Below, in pieces: positions 16,729 through 33,169 of a DNA stretch of 61,695 nucleotides (its first letter is position 1; every line of letters begins with the position of its first letter). Both the position numbers and the translations under genes were made by a program. The notes under the pieces are model-generated. The model was given only the letters and a program-made list of their open reading frames with translations, was not told the DNA's origin and did no database searches. This DNA comes from an uncultured Clostridia bacterium (GTDB taxonomy: Bacteria > Bacillota > Clostridia > Oscillospirales > CAG-272). The DNA lies in assembly GCA_944392615.1 (NCBI GenBank), contig CALXXF010000010.1:1-61695 (forward strand). The letters are read 5' to 3'.

Positions 16729-19557
16729 ATGAAAAGAGTAATATCATTGTTGCTTGTCGCTGCCATGCTTGTGTGTATGATTCCGGCATTTACCATCGTG
16801 TATGCCGCCGGCGATGATGTACAGTACGGACTGAACGCCGAATTTTTTGTCACGGAAGGCACAAGAAGCAACGCAAATACCTATATAAATGTTATAGGTA
16901 CTGTTCTTGGCAAGGGCGCTCGTGCAGAGTACGACGACTGTCAGAAATTTGACCAGTCTATAGACCAGCTTCTTAAGATATCCAAGGAAATGGGCAGCGC
17001 GCAGGGCCTCACCGGGATTACTCCCCATGACGCGGGCGCCAAAGATAAAGACGGGTATCTCATAAAATGGACAGGTACCATCACCGCAGAGACGAGCGGA
17101 ACATACTATTTTGTAGGCAACAAGGTGGACAACGGTATCGTTATCAAAGTGGACGGCAAAAAGGTGTACGAGTACTGGGCATCGAACCACTGGTTTGACG
17201 CTGACGGAATAAATCTCTATACCAATCTCGGCGGCTTTGAGCTTACAGCCGGCGAGGCCACTGAAATCGAAATGTGGTATCTTGAGACAGATGGCGGAGA
17301 ATCCCTCCAGATGTCGATATCAACGTCTCCCGACACTGGCGCTACGGATTTTGCATCCGCCGGTATAACTCTTGCCCTTGATGCTACCTGGTATCAGAAC
17401 AACGTACTTACAGATCAAGAGGGTCACGATGTAATAAACGGTATACTTCCCGCCGGAGTCAATGCCGAAGGGACTCCTGTCACCGACCTTGAAGGCGGTG
17501 AAAGCAACGGTTGTCCCGCTGATAATTCCGCAAACCACAACTATGCATCTACTATAGATAGGCTCAAGGAAAAGATGTATTCTATCGGGACAGTCGTTGT
17601 GCCGAACTTCTTTTCTGAATCTTTCAGTTACGGTGCGAAGTTTGGTCATGATTACGACGATTTTCTCATTGAGTACAACGGGTACGTGACGCCTGCTGTG
17701 AGCGGAGAATACCTCTTCGGAACAAAGAAGGTGGATAACTGCCTCTTTGTAGAGATAACCGATCCTGATACCGGTGATACTGTCACCATTTATGAGTTCT
17801 GGGCTTCCAAGATATGGAATGACAACAGCACCACTTACTATGATACGCCTGTCGAACTCGAAGCCGGAAAGAGCTACAAGATCCATGCTACATTCCTTGA
17901 AATAAACGGAGGCGAGGCAATAGAGCCTATCGTAAAGATAGACGGTGTAGAGACGGAGTTTGCCGCCACCGGCCTTACCTTTACGACAGAGCCGCTTGAA
18001 ACAGCTCCCGAAATAACCACCAACTACTTCTTCAACACTGCATCGGAGTGGCGTTACCTCATTTCCAGCGATGATCCGGCCGCTGCCGGCGATGGCTGGA
18101 ACAGCGATCCATCTGTATCAGCAGATTGGGAGGTTGCCAACGCTCCGTTCGGAAACAGAGCTGCTGGCTCCAATAACATATGGGCTACCGATGACGGCGG
18201 CAATATAAACAGATATTTGTGGGCGGTCAAGGAATTCACGGTAGAGGATGTGTCCGACTACGACGGATGGGCACTCATGCTGAACACTTTCTTTGACGAT
18301 ACGCCGAGGCTCTACATAAACGGCGAGCTTCTCTTTACAAACGACGGATGGAATGAAGGTTACACTAACTACAAGCTCGCTGAGGATGCCGCAGACTATC
18401 TCAAGACCGGCAGCAACGTCATAGCGATTTCGCTTGAGCAGCATACCGGCGGATATGAGTTTGACGCAGCCCTCTATGTTACCAAGGACGACACATCCTC
18501 ATATCTTCCCATGTATGTGAATATTTCAAACGCTGACCAGCTTCTTGCCTTTGCAGCCGGAGTCAATGCAAACGTTGGTGCTACCAAAGGGCAGATAGTC
18601 AACATAGAAGCAGATATCGACATGCAGGGCAAGACATGGACGCCTCTTGAGAATTATTTCGGAACCATAAACGGAAACGGACACTCAATAAAGAACCTTT
18701 CCTATACCGCAACGGTCGATGCTACAGGCGGCGCAAAATTCGTCGGTTTGTTCGCTACCAATCTTGCAAATAACAACAATGTCAAAGGTAAAATAGATTC
18801 TCTCGTGTTTGAAAACGCCACCTTGACCGTCAATGCCACAGAGACCGATACAAACAAGGTCTATGCCGGTATAATAGCCGGAAAGGTAGACAGAGGCTGC
18901 ATAAGCGGATGCACGGTAAAGGGAAGCACTCTTCTTTCCAACGGAGCATATGCGGGCGCTGTTGCAGGAGTCGCTGAGTGGGCGTACAGCGAACTCGGAA
19001 CCGTAGTAGAAAACTGCACTGTGGACACGACTTCTGTCACCGCTAAAAACGCCGTCGGCGCGATAGTTGGTGTTACACAGTCTCCCGATCCTGTTTACCT
19101 CGGTGAGGTAAATATAAATTATTCTGAATTCAGTGTCACAGACCCTGAGGGTACAGTTTCCTACACGGCTGGCTTAATAAACGGAGGCAATGTGGTTGCC
19201 GAAGATGTCATAGTGAGAAGCTCTCTCTCCCTTGACAGCGGAAAGGATTATCAGTTCTACTATCAGACAAGAACGAACGCCGACGATCCCGATGCAGTTG
19301 ATTTCAGGATCATATGCGTTACAAAGTATGCGTATATCGAAGGCTCTACTTCGGTAGGTATCGAGGCAAGCTTTGCCAACGGCTCTGATACTGTTGATTT
19401 CAGCAGAAAGACATCAACTGTGTTCAAGAACGTCGATGCAACCGGAGACGGATACACCGATGTGTATACAACCGATTCCGAAAATGTCATATTCGGATGG
19501 GTAGTAACAGGCGTTCCTTCCGATTATACCGTTACGGCTGCCACGATGCTCAAGTAA
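16729..19557 (+). CDS. Secreted modular protein with two PA14 domains, a jelly-roll module and GLUG repeats
   Basis: A protein of 942 residues with a signal peptide of about 27 residues (MKRVISLLLVAAML, cleavage near YAA/G). Two PA14-like domains follow at roughly 33-210 and 260-435, each with the GTYYF/GEYLF core, a KVDN..... strand and a YEYWAS or YEFWAS segment. A beta-sandwich at about 440-590 (WRYLIS, a LYINGELLF strand) resembles the sugar-binding domain of GH2 enzymes. GLUG-type sequence at about 595-800 includes a NADQLLAF opening and an INGNGHSIKNL motif shared with the GLUG-MBL proteins. The end carries FGWVVTGVP, close to FGLVVTGIP in those proteins. No catalytic domain is visible. 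It probably binds glycans outside the cell, which fits its position beside two beta-galactosidases (inference). It has its own strong promoter and two downstream terminators. Confidence 0.8.
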   Translation: MKRVISLLLVAAMLVCMIPAFTIVYAAGDDVQYGLNAEFFVTEGTRSNANTYINVIGTVLGKGARAEYDDCQKFDQSIDQLLKISKEMGSAQGLTGITPHDAGAKDKDGYLIKWTGTITAETSGTYYFVGNKVDNGIVIKVDGKKVYEYWASNHWFDADGINLYTNLGGFELTAGEATEIEMWYLETDGGESLQMSISTSPDTGATDFASAGITLALDATWYQNNVLTDQEGHDVINGILPAGVNAEGTPVTDLEGGESNGCPADNSANHNYASTIDRLKEKMYSIGTVVVPNFFSESFSYGAKFGHDYDDFLIEYNGYVTPAVSGEYLFGTKKVDNCLFVEITDPDTGDTVTIYEFWASKIWNDNSTTYYDTPVELEAGKSYKIHATFLEINGGEAIEPIVKIDGVETEFAATGLTFTTEPLETAPEITTNYFFNTASEWRYLISSDDPAAAGDGWNSDPSVSADWEVANAPFGNRAAGSNNIWATDDGGNINRYLWAVKEFTVEDVSDYDGWALMLNTFFDDTPRLYINGELLFTNDGWNEGYTNYKLAEDAADYLKTGSNVIAISLEQHTGGYEFDAALYVTKDDTSSYLPMYVNISNADQLLAFAAGVNANVGATKGQIVNIEADIDMQGKTWTPLENYFGTINGNGHSIKNLSYTATVDATGGAKFVGLFATNLANNNNVKGKIDSLVFENATLTVNATETDTNKVYAGIIAGKVDRGCISGCTVKGSTLLSNGAYAGAVAGVAEWAYSELGTVVENCTVDTTSVTAKNAVGAIVGVTQSPDPVYLGEVNINYSEFSVTDPEGTVSYTAGLINGGNVVAEDVIVRSSLSLDSGKDYQFYYQTRTNADDPDAVDFRIICVTKYAYIEGSTSVGIEASFANGSDTVDFSRKTSTVFKNVDATGDGYTDVYTTDSENVIFGWVVTGVPSDYTVTAATMLK

Positions 19558-19604
19558 TAAGCAGCAGGCAATCGCAAACGCTTTAACAGTATTACGTATA
19601 GTGC

Positions 19605-19643
19605 AAAAACATCCGCCGGGATATATTCCGGCGGATGCTTTTT
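19605..19643 (+). terminator. Terminator after the PA14/GLUG gene
   Basis: CATCCGCCGG (19610-19619) pairs perfectly with CCGGCGGATG (19628-19637), with an 8-base loop, followed by CTTTTT. It lies 50 bases after the stop codon. Confidence 0.85.
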
Positions 19644-19795
19644 GCGGATTAACTTGCGGATGAGCGGCATTGCATGGTCGCGCAGAGAGAGGGTACATGA
19701 TCAAAAATGTTGCATAATCAAAAATGTTGAATGTTTAAAAGAGGGTGTATATTCAAAGAGGATACATATAATTTCTTTCATTTGTCAGTGACAAA

Positions 19796-19829
19796 ATAAA
19801 GCCGGTCGCTTGTACACGACCGGCTTTAT
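19796..19829. terminator. Second hairpin terminator, bidirectional
   Basis: A 13-base perfect stem, ATAAAGCCGGTCG (19796-19808) with CGACCGGCTTTAT (19817-19829), and an 8-base loop. A/T-rich flanks allow function on both strands. It may be the main stop for the lipoprotein beta-galactosidase arriving from the right. Confidence 0.75.
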
Positions 19830-20208
19830 CTGACAAAATCAGTCTTGGAGTCATAAATGATTTTCCTGCATTATTACTTGCGTCTCATTTGTGAGTTTGT
19901 AAGACTGTCTCATGTGTCGTTCTGCTTGCCCCAACTGTCGGTTGCGTGCGTTTTATCCGGCTGTCAGTACACAGAAGCTGTATTTGTCGATACGTAAAGA
20001 TACTGAACCGTTTCCGTGAACAACGTAAGCTATATTATGTGTTATGTCGCGTTTCGCTTACCTTGGCAATACCGGATTTGCAGGGTGCCCTGTAAGAAGG
20101 TCCGGCGTTGCTCTCTGCACGCTTGCCGCACTATGTTAAGCATATAACATGAATGCTTCAAAAGCTTTATATTTCACACATAATGCCTATACTTATTTAT
20201 AATATGCT
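19830..20208. other. Non-coding gap before the beta-galactosidase stop codon
   Basis: These 380 bases show no gene, promoter or strong hairpin on either strand. On the minus strand they form the 3' untranslated region of the lipoprotein beta-galactosidase if transcription runs to the hairpin at 19829. Confidence 0.5.
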
Positions 20209-24771
<4,563 letters not shown>

Positions 24772-24922
24772 TTACCCCTCTTCCGAATCATATGTGACTT
24801 TGCTCTGCTGAATATAAAATCAGCTGCCTTTAAGGGTCGTTTGCTGCAGTTTTATGCCTGCCGCTCCGCCTGATGCCGTCTGAACTGCAAAATCAAGCCG
24901 CGGCAAATATTTCCGGAGCCTA

Positions 24923-24951
24923 TTGAAAAAAAGGGCGATCCATGCTATAAT
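24923..24951 (+). promoter_or_regulatory. Promoter for the cytoplasmic beta-galactosidase
   Basis: TTGAAA (24923-24928), a 17-base spacer and TATAAT (24946-24951). The leader is about 105 nt and ends with GGAGGG before ATG 25064. The two divergent beta-galactosidase promoters are 215 bases apart, and the bases between them hold no gene. Confidence 0.8.
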
Positions 24952-25051
24952 CTGTACGACCTGGCGCACGGCATGTGCAATGGCTGTGCGCCGCCGACCC
25001 GTAGGACAATATATTCCGCGCTGACCGTCAGTTTGCGGTAGCGCTCTGTAA

Positions 25052-28117
<3,066 letters not shown>

Positions 28118-28195
28118 AGCGGGACAGCGCTGTGAGCGTGTTTTTTAACATATGTCGTGCGGGTATCGGCTGTTGACAGTATCCGGCATCAACCG

Positions 28196-28232
28196 AAAGA
28201 GCAGAGTGCGTTTTACGCCTCTGCTCTTTTTT
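28196..28232 (+). terminator. Terminator after the cytoplasmic beta-galactosidase
   Basis: AAAGAGCAGAG (28196-28206) pairs with CTCTGCTCTTT (28219-28229), with an inner GCGT/ACGC stem and six Ts after it. It lies 80 bases after the stop codon. Confidence 0.85.
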
Positions 28233-28299
28233 GTATATTATGTCGCTGTCTGTGATGTGCAGGTATCGCAGTGGGGTCTGTGTTTCCGCTGTAAAAGAG

Positions 28300-28360
28300 A
28301 AAAAATTCCCTGCTGCCGGCGGCAGGGCACAGTGCGCTCAGAAACAGGGCTTTTTTATTT
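28300..28360 (+). terminator. Branched terminator-like structure upstream of dpaA
   Basis: AAAAAA..CCCTG (28300-28312) can pair with CAGGG.TTTTTT (28345-28356) around inner hairpins CTGCC/GGCAG and GCAC/GTGC, followed by ATTTTAT. The same CCCTG can instead pair with a nearer CAGGG at 28323, so two folds compete. It sits in the 440-base gap ahead of the dipicolinate genes. I found no convincing promoter upstream and cannot tell whether it is an attenuator or the end of a short transcript. Confidence 0.45.
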
Positions 28361-28557
28361 TATGAGAAAAATATCTGTTTTACATATTCCTGGATGGCGT
28401 CTTATCGCAGAATACGTGTTTTTTAATGCCCTTGCTTTTTATTTGCGGCATGTCAGACCCTGTCAAAAGGGAGCTTGCGGCATACTATGTTATCGGAGGA
28501 AGGTATACACTTCCTTCCGCCGATCCGAAGATACCTCTGCTGAAAGGAAAAAACTTC

Positions 28558-29502
28558 ATGTGTGAGAACAAGACATCAGAAAAGGACGGCAAAACGGTGA
28601 AGATAGCCGTTATCGGCGGAGACATGCGTCAGCTTGAGGCAGCCGCCGATCTCAGCTCGTCGGGATATGAGGTTTCGGTATTCGGGCTTGATATAGCTGG
28701 ACAGAACAGAGCGGATATAGAGATAGGCTGTAATCTGTCAGATACGGTTATGGGAGCACAGCTCGTTCTTCTTCCGCTGCCGTACACGCGCGACTATATC
28801 AATATAACCGCCCCTCTTGCCACGTCAAAGATATCCCTTGGCGCTTTGCGTGCGCTTATGAGTAAAAATCAGCTCATCGCAGCCGGAATGGTCTCAGAGC
28901 CTTTTGCCGAAAATGCTGATTTTTCGGATTTTGAGATTTTTGACTATGCCGGCAGCGAGTCTTTTGCACTTAAAAACGCTGCAGCCACAGTGGAAGGGGC
29001 TCTTGCTGTTGCAATAAAGGAAACCAAATTCACGGTAAACGGTTCAAAAGTCCTTGTCATAGGTTACGGAAGAATAGGAAAGCTGCTTTCGGGGGCGCTT
29101 GCCTCTTTAGGCGCACAGGTATGCGTCACCGCGCGCAAGAACACCGATATCGCATGGGCGTGGGCGTGCGGCAGAGAAGCGGTGAAATATTCCGAACTGA
29201 CTGAAAAAGCGGCGCAAGCCGATATAATATTTAATACCGTGCCCGCTCCGGTAGTGAGCAGACAGGTATTTGAAAAGATGAAAAAAGGCACAGTCTGCAT
29301 AGAGCTCGCCTCTCTTCCGGGAGGATTTGATTTGAGAGCGGCGCAGGAAAACGGCATCGACGTCATAATGGCGCAGGGCCTTCCGGGAAAGTATTCGCCG
29401 GTGACTGCCGGACGTATAATAGCCGACTCTGTCAGGGAAATACTCTCTCTCAACGCTGAAGACTGTAAACAAACAAGTAAGGAAGAAAAACGGGATGAAT
29501 AA
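28558..29502 (+). CDS. dpaA: Dipicolinate synthase subunit A
   Basis: A protein of 314 residues (SpoVFA family, usually about 295-300). It begins with a short polar tail, then KIAVIGGDMRQLEAA, which is where most family members start. A second Rossmann motif VIGYGRIG near residue 165 and a conserved ASLPGGFD segment near 255 are present. DpaA and DpaB together turn 4-hydroxytetrahydrodipicolinate from lysine synthesis into dipicolinic acid in the mother cell. Dipicolinate with calcium fills the spore core and gives heat resistance. I start it at ATG 28558, with AAAGGA 10 bases upstream. The open frame continues upstream to 28426 and a longer form cannot be fully excluded. It overlaps dpaB by eight bases. 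Expression in the mother cell under sigma-K is expected from the family, but I cannot see a convincing sigma-K promoter. Confidence 0.93.
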   Translation: MCENKTSEKDGKTVKIAVIGGDMRQLEAAADLSSSGYEVSVFGLDIAGQNRADIEIGCNLSDTVMGAQLVLLPLPYTRDYINITAPLATSKISLGALRALMSKNQLIAAGMVSEPFAENADFSDFEIFDYAGSESFALKNAAATVEGALAVAIKETKFTVNGSKVLVIGYGRIGKLLSGALASLGAQVCVTARKNTDIAWAWACGREAVKYSELTEKAAQADIIFNTVPAPVVSRQVFEKMKKGTVCIELASLPGGFDLRAAQENGIDVIMAQGLPGKYSPVTAGRIIADSVREILSLNAEDCKQTSKEEKRDE

Positions 29503-30118
29503 GACAGAAAAAAAAGCGGTCATCGGCTACGCATTCTGCGCCTCCTTCTGCACACTTTCAAGGTCATTTAAGGAAATGTGCGCCTTAGCCGATGAATATG
29601 AGGTGTATCCTGTATTCAGCGAGAAAGCGCGCTCGTGCGATACGCGCTTCGGCAAGGCTGACGAATTTGTAAGTGCTGTGGAAAAGGTCTGCGGGCGCGA
29701 AGCGATAACTTCTGTAGAACAGGCAGAAAGAATTGGACCGCTCGCTCTTTTCGACGCTATGATTATATCGCCTTGTACAGGAAATACGCTTGCAAAACTT
29801 GCAAAGGGCATAACCGACGGCACGGTGACAATGGCGGCAAAGGCGCACCTGCGCAACGGAAGACCGCTGCTTATAGCGCCTGCCTCGAACGACGCCCTCT
29901 CTGCCGGGCTTGAGAATATAGCCGCCCTGATACAGCGCAAGAATATTTTCTTCGTTCCGTTCGGGCAGGACGACTGTTTTGCCAAGCCGAACTCTTTAGT
30001 AGCTGACTTTACGCTTACGGCAGACGCCCTTAAAAGCGCCTTTGAAAAAAGACAGCTCCAGCCCCTGCTACAATACCCTTTGAAGGCACGCAAAGAAAAC
30101 AAGGGGAGTGAAGCATAG
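29495..30118 (+). CDS. dpaB: Dipicolinate synthase subunit B (flavoprotein family)
   Basis: A protein of 207 residues (SpoVFB family, about 200). The flavoprotein fold starts with IGYAFCASFCTLS. It then has SPCTGNTLAKLAKGI with the downstream DGTVTMAAKAHLRN segment and LLIAPASND, as in the phosphopantothenoylcysteine decarboxylase-like flavoproteins. It works with DpaA to make dipicolinic acid for the spore. It overlaps dpaA by eight bases and ends one base before the next gene, so the four-gene block 28558-31510 is almost certainly one transcript. Confidence 0.93.
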   Translation: MNKTEKKAVIGYAFCASFCTLSRSFKEMCALADEYEVYPVFSEKARSCDTRFGKADEFVSAVEKVCGREAITSVEQAERIGPLALFDAMIISPCTGNTLAKLAKGITDGTVTMAAKAHLRNGRPLLIAPASNDALSAGLENIAALIQRKNIFFVPFGQDDCFAKPNSLVADFTLTADALKSAFEKRQLQPLLQYPLKARKENKGSEA

Positions 30119-30119
30119 A

Positions 30120-30347
30120 ATGAAAAAGTGTTATGTCAGTATGTCGACGATGACTCTCGCACAGAAGGCGCGCAATATACTGGCTTTGAACAAGATAAAG
30201 GCAAATGTAGTAAAGCTGACCGTAGATCAATCGTATGGAGGATGTTCATGGGGAGTTGAAACAGACTGCGACGACCAGGAAAAGATAAGAAGAATACTTG
30301 ATATATCGGATATCCCCGGATACCGTTTTATCAGAGGAAAAGAATGA
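30120..30347 (+). CDS. DUF3343 small protein, putative Se/S carrier-like
   Basis: A protein of 75 residues. It has the DUF3343 pattern: a short strand, a helix with TLAQKARNIL, then GGCSWGVETD with the conserved Gly-Cys near residue 42, then an ILD..DIPGYRFI end. Family members often sit beside a class V aminotransferase or selenium genes and are thought to carry sulfur or selenium on the Cys; this is family-level inference. I chose ATG 30120 because AGGGGAG (30102-30108) is 11 bases upstream, while an in-frame GTG at 30108 overlaps that site. It overlaps the cysteine desulfurase by four bases. The link to dipicolinate genes is unusual and suggests expression in the sporulating mother cell. 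Confidence 0.85.
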   Translation: MKKCYVSMSTMTLAQKARNILALNKIKANVVKLTVDQSYGGCSWGVETDCDDQEKIRRILDISDIPGYRFIRGKE

Positions 30348-31510
30348 TGACGCGCAGGATAATATATCTTGACAATGCGGCGACCACCTTTCCAAAGCCG
30401 GAAGGAGTTATAAGAGCTGTCGAAGAGTGCATGCGCTACAGGGGAGGAAATCCCGGACGTTCTTCTCATTCTGTGTCGGTTGCCGCGGCGCAGACAGTTT
30501 ACAGCGCAAGGGCGGCGATAGCTTCCATGTGCGGAGCGGAGCCTGAGAGGGTGGCTTTCACATTGAACGCAACATACGCTCTCAATCTGGCAATAAAGGG
30601 CCTTGTCAGACCGTATTCTCACGTTGTGATTTCAAATATTGAGCATAATTCGGTACTTCGGCCGGTATCCTCCCTTTCGTCAATGAAGACAGACTATTCG
30701 CTCTTTGATGTAGTGGGAAAAGCTCAAGGCGATACCGAGGGAGTTTTGGCATCGCTCAAATCCGCACTGCGCGGGAACACAGGCGCTGTGGTTGTCTGCC
30801 ACAGGTCCAACACTCTTCCGGTAGAGGCGCCTTTGGAGGCAATAGGGGAATTGTGCCGCAAAAAGGGATTGACTTTTATAGTGGATGCGTCCCAGTCCTT
30901 CGGATGCGTCGAAACAGACATTGAAAAATGCGGCATAAGCGCTCTCTGCGCTCCGTTTCACAAAGGACTCTACGGACCGCAGGGCGGGGGCTTTGCAGCC
31001 TTCGGCAAAAGCGTTTCAGACAGGGAGATAAGGACTATCATGCAGGGTGGGAGCGGCAGTGCCTCATCAGAAGTTTCAATGCCCGGATATCTCCCTGAAA
31101 GACTCGAAGCGGGAACGGTGCCCACGCCTGCAATAGCAGGTGCTCTCGCAGGTGCGGAATTTGTAAAAAGACAAGGAGCTTCGCGTATAGACCGTTATGA
31201 GCGCGAACTCGTGGAATATATGAAAAAAAGGCTTTCACGTTTTGACAAAGTCAAAGTGTATTTCCCTGAGCGCTCATGCGGCGGAATACTTCTCTTCAAC
31301 GCCGAGGGCTTTTCGGGCGAAGAGCTCGCCGCTGCGCTCGACAAGAGAGGCATCTGTGTAAGGTCTGGACTTCATTGCTCGCCTCTGTCACATCGTGTAA
31401 ACAATACGCTTTCATGCGGAGCAGTACGCGCTAGCGTCTCCGCCTTCAACAGCTACTCTGATGTGGACGCTTTTGCGGATTCACTGTCGGCTGTTTTGTC
31501 ATTGCGCTGA
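30344..31510 (+). CDS. Cysteine desulfurase family protein (class V aminotransferase)
   Basis: A protein of 388 residues. It opens with IYLDNAATTFPKP, typical of the IscS/SufS-like group. The PLP-binding Lys is K207 in PFHKGLYGPQG, and the sulfur-accepting Cys is probably C345 in RSGLHCSPLSH. The EHNS and DASQSFG motifs of the fold are intact. It should remove sulfur (or selenium) from cysteine or selenocysteine as an enzyme-bound persulfide and pass it to a partner. The neighbouring DUF3343 protein is the obvious candidate. ATGA overlap with DUF3343 indicates coupled translation. It matches the class V enzyme subfamily often paired with DUF3343 rather than the housekeeping IscS with IscU. 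It is the last gene of the dpa operon. Confidence 0.9.
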   Translation: MMTRRIIYLDNAATTFPKPEGVIRAVEECMRYRGGNPGRSSHSVSVAAAQTVYSARAAIASMCGAEPERVAFTLNATYALNLAIKGLVRPYSHVVISNIEHNSVLRPVSSLSSMKTDYSLFDVVGKAQGDTEGVLASLKSALRGNTGAVVVCHRSNTLPVEAPLEAIGELCRKKGLTFIVDASQSFGCVETDIEKCGISALCAPFHKGLYGPQGGGFAAFGKSVSDREIRTIMQGGSGSASSEVSMPGYLPERLEAGTVPTPAIAGALAGAEFVKRQGASRIDRYERELVEYMKKRLSRFDKVKVYFPERSCGGILLFNAEGFSGEELAAALDKRGICVRSGLHCSPLSHRVNNTLSCGAVRASVSAFNSYSDVDAFADSLSAVLSLR

Positions 31511-31764
31511 ATTCATGCCTTTGTCCGGGGCTCAAAAGGCATCGCATTATTTAAGCTGCGATTTTAAGCTGCAATGTCACATGTGCAGCGTTTATCCGAA
31601 AGCACGACCGTGACTAAAGACGTTTTACCGGCTGCCGAATCGGCATGGCTGCTGAATCCGAACAGGCACGATATTGCGATCCGGCGTGCGGCAGTCGGGA
31701 AAGACAGCTGACTTTTGCATGTGCCCTGTATGCAGGCGGTCATGCGTAGAAAAATCAGTAAAAA

Positions 31765-31810
31765 ATATGCACCTCCAAAAGTGTCCGACTTTTGAGGTGC
31801 ATATCATTTT
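31765..31810 (+). terminator. Terminator of the dpaAB-desulfurase operon
   Basis: ATATGCACCTC(C)AAAAG (31765-31781) pairs with CTTTTGAGGTGCATAT (31789-31804), with one bulged C, followed by CATTTTTT. It lies 255 bases after the desulfurase stop. The flanks also allow termination of the opposing RluA gene. The rest of 31511-31879 shows no gene. Confidence 0.8.
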
Positions 31811-31879
31811 TTACCCGGCGCATATTTTATGCCGTTATCATAGTTAACAATCAACACGATAATTAACACGGTTGTCCTG

Positions 31880-32848
31880 TCAAAATGAGATGTTCGGAAA
31901 AAGCTCCTTCACAAAGCCGATTTCGCGAGCGTCTGTGGAAAAAGTCTTTCCTGCCACTCCTTTGAGTGCTCCGTCGCTCTTTAAGTCGAAGGTGACGGCA
32001 TGTGAGGCAAGCGCCTGATGGCAGTACCCCATGTCGCGGTCAATTCTGTTTATTCCGTATTTTCCGTCTCCGAGAAGCGGATGTCCGCAATGTGCGAGAT
32101 GCGCCCTTATCTGATGAGTCCTTCCGGTTATGAGGCTTACTTCAAGAAGCGAAAGTTTTTCTGTTGTCGCTATGACACGGTATGCAGTCACTATCTTTTT
32201 CGCGCCCTTCGGAGGATCGGAATCATATATCTTCACAAGATTGTCGTCTGCATTTTTTATAAGCCATGCAGTCATGACGTCCTCGTTTTTTTTAAAGATA
32301 CCGTGACAGACGGCTATATATTTTTTTCTGACGCTTCTGTCCTTTATTCTCTCGTTCATTTCGCGCAGTGCCGGCGCGGTCTTTGCGCATATGACTATTC
32401 CGCAGGTATTCCTGTCTATTCTGTTGCACAGGGCAGGGGAAAAGCTGTTTTCATTTTCAGGGTCATACTCCCCCTTCCGGAAAAGATATGCCTTTATGTG
32501 ATTTATAAGGGTGTCTGCCTGCTCATTTTCGTCAGAGTGTACTATCATCCCCGCGCGTTTATTGACAAGAAGCACATCTTCATCTTCGTAGATTATCTCT
32601 ATCCGCGGGGATATGTGCATAAAAAGCCTGTCGGAATCCTTTTCAAAAAATTCTTCGGGGATAAAGAGCTTTATTTCGTCTCCTTCCTCCAGCTTTTCAC
32701 CTATAGCGCAGCGCTTCCCGTTCCGTTTTATTTTTTTTGTACGTATGTATTTGTATATAAGAGACGTCGGAAGGTTGGGAAGCGATTTGCTTATGAACTT
32801 GTCAACCCTTTGTCCGGAGTCGTTTTTGCCTATTGTAAGTATTCTCAT
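31880..32848 (-). CDS. RluA-family pseudouridine synthase
   Basis: A protein of 322 residues. An S4 RNA-binding domain (about 10-75, GQRVDKFISKSLPN) precedes the pseudouridine synthase domain. The catalytic Asp is D145 in CNRIDRNTCG, which replaces the more common HRLDR. RTHQIRAH and a GDGKYG segment are present near the C-terminus. The family converts specific uridines in 23S rRNA or tRNA to pseudouridine; the exact site cannot be read from sequence. The NRIDRNT form is common in Clostridia. The ribosome site is weak (GGTG 11 bases upstream). It is monocistronic on the minus strand and converges with the dpa operon. Confidence 0.9.
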   Translation of the reverse strand: MRILTIGKNDSGQRVDKFISKSLPNLPTSLIYKYIRTKKIKRNGKRCAIGEKLEEGDEIKLFIPEEFFEKDSDRLFMHISPRIEIIYEDEDVLLVNKRAGMIVHSDENEQADTLINHIKAYLFRKGEYDPENENSFSPALCNRIDRNTCGIVICAKTAPALREMNERIKDRSVRKKYIAVCHGIFKKNEDVMTAWLIKNADDNLVKIYDSDPPKGAKKIVTAYRVIATTEKLSLLEVSLITGRTHQIRAHLAHCGHPLLGDGKYGINRIDRDMGYCHQALASHAVTFDLKSDGALKGVAGKTFSTDAREIGFVKELFPNISF

Positions 32849-32954
32849 ATTTAAACACCGATGCTTTCATTCAGCGTTATCACGACGCGGCGCATTCCTG
32901 ACGGGGCAAATACGACGTCACGTCTGCATGCCGGCAGCAGGCTTCCCGCCTTCC

Positions 32955-32991
32955 AAAACGGCGGATCGCCATGAAGGCGTTCCGCCGTTTT
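32955..32991 (-). terminator. Terminator of murA
   Basis: AAAACGGCGGA (32955-32965) pairs with TCCGCCGTTTT (32981-32991), and the loop contains an inner CGCC/GGCG stem. On the minus strand it lies about 180 bases after the murA stop and before the RluA gene. The gap 32849-33169 holds nothing else I can identify. Confidence 0.75.
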
Positions 32992-33169
32992 CACGCTTTT
33001 ATATTTGCCATTTGCTGCACTATGACATTTCCGGCAAGTAAGACCTACAAACTCAGCGCCCGGTAATCAAGCGCGCAGGGACACGTGCGGCATGCGAAGG
33101 CACCGAGACCCGGCACATTGTTTTCGCGGTTCGTCAGGAACGCGGTCAGACGCCGAAAAAAACAATACG

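Noticed and set aside
28440..28500. Sigma-K promoter for dpaA at CATACTATG (28481)
   Set aside because: It matches the -10 consensus at most positions, but no correctly spaced -35 is present.
28426..28557. Upstream extension of dpaA by 44 codons
   Set aside because: Family members start at the KIAVIGGD motif, and a placed ribosome site supports ATG 28558. The extension has no family sequence, though it cannot be fully excluded.
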